Origin: Haloarcula amylolytica JCM 13557 | GTDB taxonomy: Archaea > Halobacteriota > Halobacteria > Halobacteriales > Haloarculaceae | DNA length: 64,000 nt | Direction of reading: 5' to 3' | Assembly: GCF_000336615.1 (NCBI RefSeq) | Contig: NZ_AOLW01000024.1 | Coordinates: 72,444-136,443 of the forward strand | Part shown: positions 42,394 to 50,278 of the stretch, piece by piece | How the letters are laid out: each line of letters opens with the position of its first letter | Numbering within the stretch: position 1 is the stretch's first letter | Notes under the pieces: generated by a model | The model's database searches: none | Seen by the model: the letters and a program-made list of their open reading frames with translations, nothing else | What the model was told of the DNA's origin: nothing | Translations under genes and position numbers: made by a program

Positions 42394-42957
42394 ATGACAG
42401 TTATCGGTATCGTCGGGCTGCCGGGCAGCGGGAAAAGCGAGGCAGCGAACGTCGCCGCCGAGATGGGCGTGCCGGTCGTGACGATGGGCGACGTCATCCG
42501 CGAGGAGTGCCGTGACCGCGGGCTCGACCCCGCATCGGACCACGGGACGGTTGCAAAGGCGCTCCGGGCGGAGAACGGTCCCGCCGCCATCGCCGAGCGC
42601 TCGCTACCGATGATCGAGGCGGAACTCGAATCGAACGACACCGTTCTCGTCGACGGTATCCGGTCGGATGTGGAAGTCGAGGCGTTCGAGTCGGCGTTCG
42701 GCGACGGGTTCCTGCTCGTCGAGATAGACGCCCCGTTCGAACTGCGGGCCGACCGCCTCGACCTCCGTGGGCGGGACACCTCGGCGGAGGACGGCGGCGA
42801 ATCGCTTGAAGACCGCGACGCTCGCGAACTCGGCTTCGGGATGGGCGAGGCCATGGAGATGGCCGACCTGACCATCGAGAACACGGAGACGCTGGCCGCG
42901 TTCCAGCGGACCGTCCGCACACTGATTCGGGACGGACCGGAGGCACTCGACCAATGA
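42394..42957 (+). CDS. UPF0200-type P-loop nucleotide kinase-like protein
   Basis: A 187-residue adenylate-kinase-like protein of the UPF0200 family. Walker A GLPGSGKS spans residues 8-15, and the sequence continues VVTMGDVIREECRDRG, as in nucleoside monophosphate kinases with a shortened lid. It was once grouped with dephospho-CoA kinase, but the activity in archaea is unproven. The start at 42394 (MTVIGIVGLPG) fits the P-loop position. Its last four bases overlap the next gene. Confidence 0.85.
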   Translation: MTVIGIVGLPGSGKSEAANVAAEMGVPVVTMGDVIREECRDRGLDPASDHGTVAKALRAENGPAAIAERSLPMIEAELESNDTVLVDGIRSDVEVEAFESAFGDGFLLVEIDAPFELRADRLDLRGRDTSAEDGGESLEDRDARELGFGMGEAMEMADLTIENTETLAAFQRTVRTLIRDGPEALDQ

Positions 42958-43376
42958 GCGCCGTCTACTCCGTCGACATCCGAATCGAGGCCCCCGTCAA
43001 CGACACTGAAGTGACCGACCGGGTCGCTGACGCGGTCCGGAACCTCTTCCCTGAGGCCGACCCGACTCACCAGCAGGGTACACTCGTCGCCGAAGTCCAC
43101 ACGATGGACGGGTTCTCCGAGCTGCTCCACCGACGGGAAATCCTGGATACAGCCCGGTCGGTCTTCTTCGATAATCTGGAGGAGGACACCTTCGCGTTCG
43201 ACGTGAAGAAGCAAGCGGCGTTCGAGGGGCGTATCAACTTCGCGGTCGGTGACCCCTCGGAACTGGGCGATATCCATGTGAACGTGACCGTCCACGAACC
43301 GACGGCCGAGGAGTACATCGACTACGTCGCGCCGCCGACCGAGGACGGCCAGCCGGTCTACGACGAGGAGACATGA
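42954..43376 (+). CDS. UPF0201-type RNA-binding domain protein
   Basis: A 140-residue protein of the archaeal UPF0201 family (COG1931), predicted to adopt an RNA-binding dsRBD-like or ribosomal-protein-like fold. It starts MSAVYSVDIRIEAPVND. Conserved-looking blocks are GFSELLHRREILDTARSVFF and QAAFEGRINFAVGD. It overlaps the UPF0200 gene by four bases and the HAD gene by four bases, so the three are translationally coupled. The pairing with UPF0200 is widely conserved in archaea and suggests a joint, still undefined task. Confidence 0.85.
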   Translation: MSAVYSVDIRIEAPVNDTEVTDRVADAVRNLFPEADPTHQQGTLVAEVHTMDGFSELLHRREILDTARSVFFDNLEEDTFAFDVKKQAAFEGRINFAVGDPSELGDIHVNVTVHEPTAEEYIDYVAPPTEDGQPVYDEET

Positions 43377-43996
43377 CGACGACCATCTGTTTCGACCTCG
43401 ACGACACGGTCGTCCACTACCCGGAGCCGTACAAGAACATCATCCGCCGGACGGTCGAGGCCCACGGTATCGAGTACACGGACGAACTCCGGGCGGTTAG
43501 CAAAGACGCGTTTTATACGGCCTTCGAGGCACTGGAACCGGAGCCGTACCGTCAATCTATGGCCGCCGTCGTCGAGGCGGCCGGAGCGGACGCCGACCTC
43601 GATGCGGTGGTCGAGACACTCAGAGAGACCGAGTACGCGTCGACGACCGTACCCGACGCGGCCCGGGATAGCCTGACCGCACTCGCTGCCGACAACCAAC
43701 TCGCGATCGTCACCAACGGCGTCCGGGAGCGGCAGGTCGGCAAGCTCGACAACCACGGGCTGACCGACCTGTTCGACCGCTTCGTCGCCTCCTACGAGGT
43801 CGGCGCACACAAACCGGACAGCGCGCCGTTCGACCGGGTCCGGGAGGAACTACCGGCCGACGAGTATGTGATGGTCGGTAACGAGTACGAAACCGACGTT
43901 GAGGGCGCCCGCAACGCCGGTTTCGTACCGATTCACTACGAGTCGGGCGACGACGGCGGGCCGGACCTCTGGGATTCTATCGACGCGCTGGTGTAG
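43373..43996 (+). CDS. HAD-superfamily hydrolase
   Basis: A phosphatase of the haloacid dehalogenase superfamily, 207 residues. Motif I is FDLDDTV (Asp8 and Asp10), motif II is the Thr in IVTNGVRERQVGKL, motif III the Lys in AHKPDSAPF and motif IV GNEYETDVEGA. A helical cap lies between motif I and II, as in subfamily I enzymes such as phosphoglycolate phosphatase. The substrate is not evident. It overlaps the UPF0201 gene by four bases. Confidence 0.88.
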   Translation: MTTTICFDLDDTVVHYPEPYKNIIRRTVEAHGIEYTDELRAVSKDAFYTAFEALEPEPYRQSMAAVVEAAGADADLDAVVETLRETEYASTTVPDAARDSLTALAADNQLAIVTNGVRERQVGKLDNHGLTDLFDRFVASYEVGAHKPDSAPFDRVREELPADEYVMVGNEYETDVEGARNAGFVPIHYESGDDGGPDLWDSIDALV

Positions 43997-44053
43997 CACA
44001 TACAACTGCCGGCACAGAACGCCGTGGGTATCAGAGGCGGTCAGCCGGCGGTT

Positions 44054-44398
44054 TCAGGCCAGAAGGGCGGTGAGGATGATGCCGGTGTTCCACGCCGTCA
44101 CCGCGACGCCCAGCAGCGCCAGTCCGAGCGGGACACCGATGGAGTACGGCCAGGAGACGTACTTCCAGATGGCGAAAAAGCCAACGAATACGAAGGCTTT
44201 CAGGCCAGTCAACACCAGCAGTGCATGCCGTTCCAGCAGTAGCCTGACGACCGGGCTGAGTTCCGTCACGCCGGTGATGCTGTAGCCGACAAGCGTCGTG
44301 ACGAGGTCACCGACGCCGAAGAAGGCGACGGCAACCGCCCACAGGGCGACGGCGGTGTTCGACGGGCCGGTGAGTCGGGCGGGCTGCCGCCAGTTCAT
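44054..44398 (-). CDS. Small membrane protein of unknown function
   Basis: A 114-residue protein with about four hydrophobic segments: AVALWAVAVAFFGVGDLVTT, a second near residues 58-78 (LLVLTGLKAFVFVGFFAIW) and one at the C-terminus. Short polar loops separate them, and the motif DLVTTLVGYSITGVTELSP resembles haloarchaeal DUF5658-like membrane proteins, though this is uncertain. The start at 44398 (MNWRQPARLTG) is preferred to an upstream ATG that lacks family support. It is convergent with the HAD gene. Confidence 0.75.
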   Translation of the reverse strand: MNWRQPARLTGPSNTAVALWAVAVAFFGVGDLVTTLVGYSITGVTELSPVVRLLLERHALLVLTGLKAFVFVGFFAIWKYVSWPYSIGVPLGLALLGVAVTAWNTGIILTALLA

Positions 44399-44564
44399 AG
44401 CCCCCGCTACTGCTCCACAGCACTTCGTTAGTGGTAGCTTCAATGACAACTACAGTGGTAAGCTGCTCTTTCGACCGCTGGGCCTGTCGTACTGTGCTGA
44501 GCGCCGAGTCAGCGTAGAGAGACAGTGCGTCGGGGTGTACCCGTCCGAAGTGAGCAGATACTGC

Positions 44565-44596
44565 GGGTAATCCCCTCTTTCCACGCGGGATTACCC
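44565..44596. repeat. Perfect 10-base inverted repeat
   Basis: GGGTAATCCC (44565-44574) pairs perfectly with GGGATTACCC (44587-44596) around a 12-base loop. It lies in the 242-base gap (44399-44640) after the end of the molybdopterin gene. It could be a terminator hairpin for that gene, an operator or a small RNA stem. Confidence 0.6.
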
Positions 44597-44640
44597 CGAG
44601 AGAACGGCGACTGCTCTGTTGCTGGAGCACACGAGCAAAC

Positions 44641-45696
44641 TCAGAGCCCGCTCACGAATATCGCGAGCCACTCACCGAGTTCGCGGCGCTTGCTGACCCG
44701 AACCGACTCGACCCACTTCACCCACTGGAAGCCACGGCGGCCCGGTGCGACGAGTCGGAGCGGGTAGCCGTGCCCGTGGGCCAGGCGCTCGCCGTCGACG
44801 TGGGTGGCCAGCACGGCATCGCGGGCCTCCGACAGCGGGAGGCTCCACCGGTAGCCGGTCACCGAGCGGAACTGGACCCACGCCGCCGCGTCGTCGGGGT
44901 CGGCGGCGTCGAGCAGGTCACCGACCCGAACGCCCTGCCACTCGTGGCCGGAGTACCAGCCGCTCGTACAGTCAAGTATCGCCGATTCGGTCGCGTCCGG
45001 CGAGAGTTCGCCGGCAGCGTAGCTGGTCTCCTGAGCGACTCGGCCGGCAACCGACAGCGACCAGTCGGCCGCGTCGACCGGGTCCGGGTCGTCGGCGACC
45101 CAACTGGTGACGGGAAACCGGTTGCCATCGTCGGTCCCTTCCTCCCGCGAACCGGTGTACCGGCGGTCCGCGCCGGCCGAGTCGAGCGCGTCGTTGACTG
45201 GCCCCTGAACTCGCCAGAGGAGCGCGCCGGCAGTCACCAGCCCGGCGTACCGGAGGACGTCCCGGCGGCCGCCCCGGATGGCCTGTCTTGGAGAGTAGAA
45301 CCGAGCACGGAGATGCACCAGTAGCAGTGGCGGGACCAGCAGGCCGAGCGCGACGTGCAGGTGAAACAGCCCCCACGGCCCGAGGTCGAGCGTGCCGCCG
45401 AATATCCACCAGACACCGGTGCCGAGCGCGCCCAGTGCGACCGCGGCCAGAACGACCGAAAGGACGCGGGCACCGGTCAGCCGTGACGGAGCGACGCGAT
45501 GGGCGACACGGCGGAGCTTCACCGGCAACAGGAGCGTCAGAACCACGCCGGAGAGCGCGTGGAGGTCGATAATCCACGCGCTGCTGGGGATGCCTGCGAA
45601 GATGGTGGCGACACCGGTGGCAAGCAGCGCCGCCACCGCCGCGAACAGCCCCCAGTCGACCGCCCGTGGGGTGGGCGTCAGCTGCCGGATGGCCAT
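44641..45696 (-). CDS. Membrane molybdopterin oxidoreductase (sulfite-oxidase-like) with cytochrome b561-like segments
   Basis: A 351-residue fusion. The N-terminal half has four hydrophobic helices with histidines at DLHALSGVVLTLLLPV and LFHLHVALGLLVPPLLL, as in b-type heme membrane proteins. The C-terminal half is the molybdopterin domain of the sulfite oxidase family: the Moco cysteine lies in ILDCTSGWYSGHEWQGV, and GHGYPLRLVAPGRRGFQWVKW is its conserved block. The start at 45696 (MAIRQLTPTPRAVDW) is preferred to the ATG five residues earlier. The enzyme probably reduces or oxidises a substrate at the outer face and exchanges electrons with the quinone pool; substrate unknown. Confidence 0.85.
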   Translation of the reverse strand: MAIRQLTPTPRAVDWGLFAAVAALLATGVATIFAGIPSSAWIIDLHALSGVVLTLLLPVKLRRVAHRVAPSRLTGARVLSVVLAAVALGALGTGVWWIFGGTLDLGPWGLFHLHVALGLLVPPLLLVHLRARFYSPRQAIRGGRRDVLRYAGLVTAGALLWRVQGPVNDALDSAGADRRYTGSREEGTDDGNRFPVTSWVADDPDPVDAADWSLSVAGRVAQETSYAAGELSPDATESAILDCTSGWYSGHEWQGVRVGDLLDAADPDDAAAWVQFRSVTGYRWSLPLSEARDAVLATHVDGERLAHGHGYPLRLVAPGRRGFQWVKWVESVRVSKRRELGEWLAIFVSGL

Positions 45697-45747
45697 GCCA
45701 GCGGTTAGCACTGGAACGGTTTATACTGCCATCCCTGCGTAGCGGCG

Positions 45748-46704
45748 TCAGTACGACTGCCGCAGGACCGTCTCGCCGCTGGCGTTCCGGACGATGACAG
45801 TGTCGCCGTCGTTGTTCCAGACCGCCCCGCTCCGGCCCCAGTACCGCTCCGTGTCGGTGTCGGTTCCGCTACCGGAGTACAGGGTCACCGATGCGTTCGG
45901 GTCGAGGGTCAGGTCCGCGAACGTGTACTGATGGCCGGCTTCGTCGCTGACTGTCCAGCCTGAGAGGTCGAGCGCCGCGTCGCCGGTGTTCGTGAGCGTG
46001 ACGTACTCGTCGTTCAGGTTCTCGTTGTCGTTGCCCGTCGCATCGGGGTGGATTTCCGCGATCTCGACGCCGCTGGCACTCTCGGTCCCGCCGTCGGCGA
46101 TAGCCGTGTGGGTCACTGCGTCCGGGTCCGTACAGCGCCAGAGCCCGCGCCGATCGGAGCGGGCAACGTCCTCGGCCGCGTAGAATCGGTCGGTGCGGGA
46201 GAATTCACTGTCGTATACCCTCGCATGACCAGTCTCGACGAGTCGGTAGTTGAACAGCGTCCCGTCGAGGACGACGTAGGCCAGCAGTCGGTCGTAGTAG
46301 CCGCGGCGGTCCAGATTCTGGTCGAACGCGAGCCCGACTGTCTCGCCCAGCAGTTGTTGCTTGGCGAGCGACGACGCGTTCGTGCCGGCCCTGCGGAGGC
46401 AGGACGCACCGGCGTCGGTCTCGGGGACGCCCTCGAACTCCGCGGGGTCGTTCTCGGTGTGGACTTCGGGCGTGTCGACACCGACCAGTCGGACCGTGTC
46501 ACCAGTCCCGTTCTCGTAGGCGACCTGTATCGTATCGCCGTCGACGACAGCTGTGACGGTCACGGTGACAGCGGGCTCCGGAACGTCGACTGCTGACTGG
46601 CTGTCAACGGCGGTCCCCGCGGGCTGAGACGGAGAAGTAGTGAAGCCGCTGCAGCCGGCAGCGACCACGAGGACGACGACGAGACCGAACGCGAGCCGAC
46701 GCAT
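45748..46704 (-). CDS. Lipoprotein with thermonuclease (SNase) and lamin-tail domains
   Basis: An exported 318-residue protein. The signal peptide ends in a lipobox (VVAAGCSGF), so it is probably lipid-anchored outside the cell. Residues about 55-185 form a staphylococcal-nuclease-like domain (VVDGDTIQVAYENG, RLVGVDTPEVH, RRGYYDRLLAYVVL). Residues about 200-310 are a lamin-tail beta domain (EIHPDATGNDNENLNDEYVTLTN). The start at 46704 (MRRLAFG) is preferred. This combination is common in haloarchaea and may degrade external DNA as a phosphate or nucleotide source, or act on extracellular DNA in biofilms. Confidence 0.88.
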   Translation of the reverse strand: MRRLAFGLVVVLVVAAGCSGFTTSPSQPAGTAVDSQSAVDVPEPAVTVTVTAVVDGDTIQVAYENGTGDTVRLVGVDTPEVHTENDPAEFEGVPETDAGASCLRRAGTNASSLAKQQLLGETVGLAFDQNLDRRGYYDRLLAYVVLDGTLFNYRLVETGHARVYDSEFSRTDRFYAAEDVARSDRRGLWRCTDPDAVTHTAIADGGTESASGVEIAEIHPDATGNDNENLNDEYVTLTNTGDAALDLSGWTVSDEAGHQYTFADLTLDPNASVTLYSGSGTDTDTERYWGRSGAVWNNDGDTVIVRNASGETVLRQSY

Positions 46705-46791
46705 TGTCGAGATGTCGGTGGCCGGCGACACAAGGGTGCCGGTGTCGTCGGGCGGACTGTTATACGTCTGCCATGTCTGGGTTCCGGTAGG

Positions 46792-47685
46792 ATGCTCGTC
46801 CCGCTACCAGTTAGAGATATCATGCGGACGCCGGTCGAAACCATCAGCCCCGACGCGCCGGTCATCGAGGCGGCGAAGCGCCTCCGCGACGAGGATATCG
46901 GCTCGCTCGTCGTCGAGGACGACAGCGGCTGCGTCGGCATCATCACGGAGAGCGATATCGTCGCCGTCACCGCAGCCGAGGGGGATACCAGAGCGCTGTC
47001 GGTCGGTGACGTAATGGCCGAGACGCTGGTGACGATCACGCCCGACGCGGACATCGAAACGGCCGTGGATCGGCTGCGGACGAACAACATCAAGAAACTG
47101 CCCGTCGTCGAGGACGGGACTCTCGTCGGCATCGTCACGACGACCGACCTCTCGGACTACATTCCGCACCTCTCACGCATGAAGGGACCGACCGGCGAGC
47201 CGCCACAGCAAAAGCGGTTCACCCGACCGGACACGCTGTACGAGAGCGAGGACTGGACGTTCGAGAGCTACGGGACCGCCGACGGTATCGACGTCGGTGA
47301 CCACGTCCGGTTCAGCAAGACGATATCCGAGGCCGATGTGGAGGCCTTCGCCGAGGCGAGCGGCGACACGAACAGACTCCACCTCGACGCGGACTTCGCC
47401 GAAGGGACGCGGTTCGGTCGCCGGATCGCCCACGGAACGCTCGTTTCGGGAATCATCAGCGCAGCCCTGGCCCGGCTCCCCGGGCTGACGATATACCTCT
47501 CCCAGGAGCTGAGCTACCAGGGACCCGTCGACATCGGCGAGGAGGTCACGGCCCGCTGTGAGGTCGTCGAACGCATCAAGGACAACCGGTTCCGCCTGGC
47601 CACGGCTGTCGACGATTCCGAGGGGAACTGCGTCATCGAAGGCGACGCCGTCGTCATCTCCGACCCGATTCCGGACACAGTCTAA
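46792..47685 (+). CDS. CBS-pair protein fused to a MaoC-type hotdog domain
   Basis: A 297-residue fusion. Two CBS domains occupy residues 7-60 and 70-125 (PVIEAAKRLRDEDIGSLVVE and ADIETAVDRLRTNNIKKLPV), which as a pair usually bind adenosine nucleotides. The C-terminal part (about 160-290) is a MaoC/R-specific enoyl-CoA hydratase hotdog: FAEASGDTNRLHLDADFAE and RFGRRIAHGTLVSGI, with the catalytic Asp and His present. It could hydrate an enoyl-CoA under control of the energy charge, or be a PHA-precursor hydratase. It is divergent from the nuclease lipoprotein (87 bases between starts). Confidence 0.87.
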   Translation: MLVPLPVRDIMRTPVETISPDAPVIEAAKRLRDEDIGSLVVEDDSGCVGIITESDIVAVTAAEGDTRALSVGDVMAETLVTITPDADIETAVDRLRTNNIKKLPVVEDGTLVGIVTTTDLSDYIPHLSRMKGPTGEPPQQKRFTRPDTLYESEDWTFESYGTADGIDVGDHVRFSKTISEADVEAFAEASGDTNRLHLDADFAEGTRFGRRIAHGTLVSGIISAALARLPGLTIYLSQELSYQGPVDIGEEVTARCEVVERIKDNRFRLATAVDDSEGNCVIEGDAVVISDPIPDTV

Positions 47686-47808
47686 ATCGACAGTCGGACG
47701 CATCTCGTCACAGTCGACCGGGACTGCTCGGACAGAACTCCCACCACGTTTCATGTTTCGTGTTACCGAATAACAATTGTTAATAATCTGCTAGTAGATG
47801 TACTCGAT

Positions 47809-48543
47809 ATGGACGCTGTCGAACGGCCGACTTTCGAGACGAGCGCCGCGATGGAGGTGTATCAGCACGTCGAGCGACACGGGACGGCGGCACGGCACAG
47901 AGTCCGTGAGATGGTAGACCTCTCGCCGGAGGCGTTCGAAGAGGCGCTGACACATCTTCTGTCGAAGGGCTACATCGAGGACGACGGCGGGACCCTGACG
48001 CTGGCGCTCGATGTCGGCTCAGTCGAGCAACACACCACAGACGGGCTGACGTACACGATTCGGCCGGCCCACAACGACGACTTCGAAGGGCTCGTCCAGA
48101 CCATTCGGAACGTCTCCAGCGACGGCACGTACGTCGTCGCCGAGAGCGTCGCCGAGCAGTTGTTGTACGAGGACGCTGTCACGCGACACAACACGGTCGA
48201 ATCGCGGGTGTTCTTCGTCGCCACGGTCGACGGGGAGGTCATCGGCTGGTGCCACCTCGACCTCCCACAGCTGGACAAGCTCCGCGAGACGGCCCAGCTC
48301 ACCGTCGGCGTCAGGGAGGAGCAGCGTGGCCAGGGCATCGGCAGCCAGCTCATGCAACGCGGGCTGGGCTGGGCGAAGGCCAACGGCTACCGGAAGCTGT
48401 ACAACAGCGTGCCGGCGATCACGGAGAACGCGATGGTGTTCCTCGAAGACCACGGCTGGAACACCGAGGGTATCCGCCGGAACCACTACAGCATCGACGG
48501 CGAGCAGGTCGACGAGGTGATGATGGCCTACACGTTCGACTGA
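47809..48543 (+). CDS. Winged-helix domain fused to GNAT acetyltransferase
   Basis: A 244-residue protein with an N-terminal winged-helix-like domain (about residues 12-65: EVYQHVERHGTAARHRVREM, then LSPEAFEEALTHLLSKGYIE) and a C-terminal GNAT domain (about 80-240). The acetyl-CoA loop is RGQGIGSQLMQRGLGW, and the domain ends with the usual ENAMVFLEDHGWNTEGI block. The start is 47809, after an A/T-rich tract TTAATAATCTGC which may be the promoter. The design suggests acetylation of a protein that is recruited to DNA, or a GNAT controlled by its own promoter. Substrate unknown. Confidence 0.86.
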   Translation: MDAVERPTFETSAAMEVYQHVERHGTAARHRVREMVDLSPEAFEEALTHLLSKGYIEDDGGTLTLALDVGSVEQHTTDGLTYTIRPAHNDDFEGLVQTIRNVSSDGTYVVAESVAEQLLYEDAVTRHNTVESRVFFVATVDGEVIGWCHLDLPQLDKLRETAQLTVGVREEQRGQGIGSQLMQRGLGWAKANGYRKLYNSVPAITENAMVFLEDHGWNTEGIRRNHYSIDGEQVDEVMMAYTFD

Positions 48544-48564
48544 CGGCGGACCACCGGTTTCGCA

Positions 48565-49677
48565 CTACAGCAGGACGACCAGTGCCAGCGCGATCCAGAC
48601 GATTTTCAGCCCCGTGTTGACGACGATGACCTTCGTACCGAACTCCCGGCCCCAGATGCCGAACTGGAAGGGAATCGAGCGCTTGAACGTCGAGACGGCA
48701 AAGGAGATGATGCCGCCGACGAGCATCGTCGCCACGGCGGTCCGGGCGGTGAAGGTCCCGTTTCTGATGAGCGGCGAGATGACCGTCGCCCCCGAGGTCG
48801 TGTCGAGCGCGTAGGCGGCGATGACGGGGATGGCCGCGCCGGGCAGCCCCAGCAGTCCCGCGAACCCGTCGGCAGCGGCGGTGACGGAGGCCCCGTCGCT
48901 GCCGGCCAGCGCCAGTATCTCGTCACCGTAGGCGACGAGCAGCGAGACGACGGCGTAGATGGCCGCCAGTCGGGGCAGGATGTCCCGGACCTTCTCGGCC
49001 GTCGCGTCGAACGCCGTCCTGACCGCTGCCCGGCGGCTCTCCGGACGCTCGTCGAACACGTCGCCCGCGTCGTCGGCCGTCCCGCCGTCAGGGGCCGGGT
49101 CCGTATTTGCGGTCGACCGACCGACGTTGGACGCGTCCAGCAGGACCGCACCGGCGGCGATGCCGGTCAGCGTAATCGCCAGCGCGATGAGCCCCCGCGT
49201 GGCGACGTACAGCACCCCCACCCGAAAGCCCAGGATCGGGATGAGTATCGGGGCGTAGAACGTGATGATGTGCTGGGCGAAGCCGAAGAACGTGTTGATG
49301 GTGACGGCAATTATCGTCGCGCGGTCGGACAGCACGCCGGACTCGCGGAAGTCGGCGAGCATCCCGTAGCCGGCGGTTGTCGACGCCGTCGTCGTCAGGA
49401 TAGCGGTGCCAACCTCGTCCGGGAGGTTCGCCGGCGACGTGAGATAGCGCGAGACAACGGCGATTTTCTCGACCAGTCCGAACGCGACCGCCAGTTCCGC
49501 GAGGAACACGCCAAACGAGAGAAAGAACGTGATACGGAGGACCCTGATAGCGACCTCTCCGAGGACAGCGACTATGGGGTGGCCAAGCACGGCGGCGACG
49601 AGCGACTGCACGTCTGAAAGTAGTGGTCTAGCTGGCAAATGCCCATCGGTAGCGACAGAATCGCGCTGAGCGAGCAA
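48565..49677 (-). CDS. Nucleoside-recognition (Gate) domain membrane protein
   Basis: A 370-residue membrane protein with two Gate-type halves (about 60-190 and 250-370) separated by a hydrophilic stretch of acidic residues. Family motifs include TTTASTTAGYGMLADF and VISPLIRNGTFTARTAVATML. Gate domains occur in nucleoside transporters, FeoB and spore-maturation proteins, so a transport role is likely but the substrate is not known. The start at 49677 is uncertain; a GTG further in (VQSLVAAVLGHP) is equally plausible. Confidence 0.8.
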   Translation of the reverse strand: MLAQRDSVATDGHLPARPLLSDVQSLVAAVLGHPIVAVLGEVAIRVLRITFFLSFGVFLAELAVAFGLVEKIAVVSRYLTSPANLPDEVGTAILTTTASTTAGYGMLADFRESGVLSDRATIIAVTINTFFGFAQHIITFYAPILIPILGFRVGVLYVATRGLIALAITLTGIAAGAVLLDASNVGRSTANTDPAPDGGTADDAGDVFDERPESRRAAVRTAFDATAEKVRDILPRLAAIYAVVSLLVAYGDEILALAGSDGASVTAAADGFAGLLGLPGAAIPVIAAYALDTTSGATVISPLIRNGTFTARTAVATMLVGGIISFAVSTFKRSIPFQFGIWGREFGTKVIVVNTGLKIVWIALALVVLL

Positions 49678-49711
49678 TCGCGTCTGTGGCTAGCACAGCC
49701 ACTTCACCAGA

Positions 49712-50278
49712 TCACACGAACACCCGCACAGCGCCGAACAGCACCACCACGCCCAGCACGTCACAGACGTTCGTGACGACGGGAATGACCACGTCGTCGG
49801 GGTCCAGTTCGAACCGGTAGGCGGCGTAGGTCGTCACCGTCGTCACGACGATGGCCAGCACCGCCAGCAGGCTCCCGCTGACGAGCGCGACCAGAACGAC
49901 CGTCCGGAGCGGGAGCGCAGTGCCGCCGATGACGGCCTGGAGGAGCCACGCACCGGCACCGACGAGCGGGAACAGCGTCACCGCGAGGGCAACGGTGGCG
50001 ATCGCGTTGCCGGCAAGCCGGTCATCGGTCGCCGCGAATGACAAAAGACCGAGGTGAAACGCCGTCGAGAACCGCGCCGCGAGGATGCTGCCGAGGTTGC
50101 CCGCCATCCCGATGGTCACCGGAACGAGTACGAGCAGCGACGGGTACTGCAGCAGTGTTCCCTCGAAGGTATCGAGTACGAGGCCGCTCCCGAGTTCGAT
50201 AGCGGTGAGCACGACCAGGATGGGAAACATCGTCCGGACGATACCCGAGACCGACCACTGGGAGGCGAACTCCGCCAC
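49712..50278 (-). CDS. MgtE/SLC41-type magnesium transporter, half-size
   Basis: A 188-residue membrane protein matching one MgtE integral domain. It has about five hydrophobic segments and the family blocks PVTIGMAGNLGSILAARFST and PVVTNVCDVLGVVVLFG. Full-length MgtE proteins have about twice as many membrane helices plus cytoplasmic N and CBS domains, which are missing here. The start is GTG at 50278, immediately after the stop of the neighbouring half at 50279. The two probably act together as a heterodimeric channel. Confidence 0.85.
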   Translation of the reverse strand: MAEFASQWSVSGIVRTMFPILVVLTAIELGSGLVLDTFEGTLLQYPSLLVLVPVTIGMAGNLGSILAARFSTAFHLGLLSFAATDDRLAGNAIATVALAVTLFPLVGAGAWLLQAVIGGTALPLRTVVLVALVSGSLLAVLAIVVTTVTTYAAYRFELDPDDVVIPVVTNVCDVLGVVVLFGAVRVFV

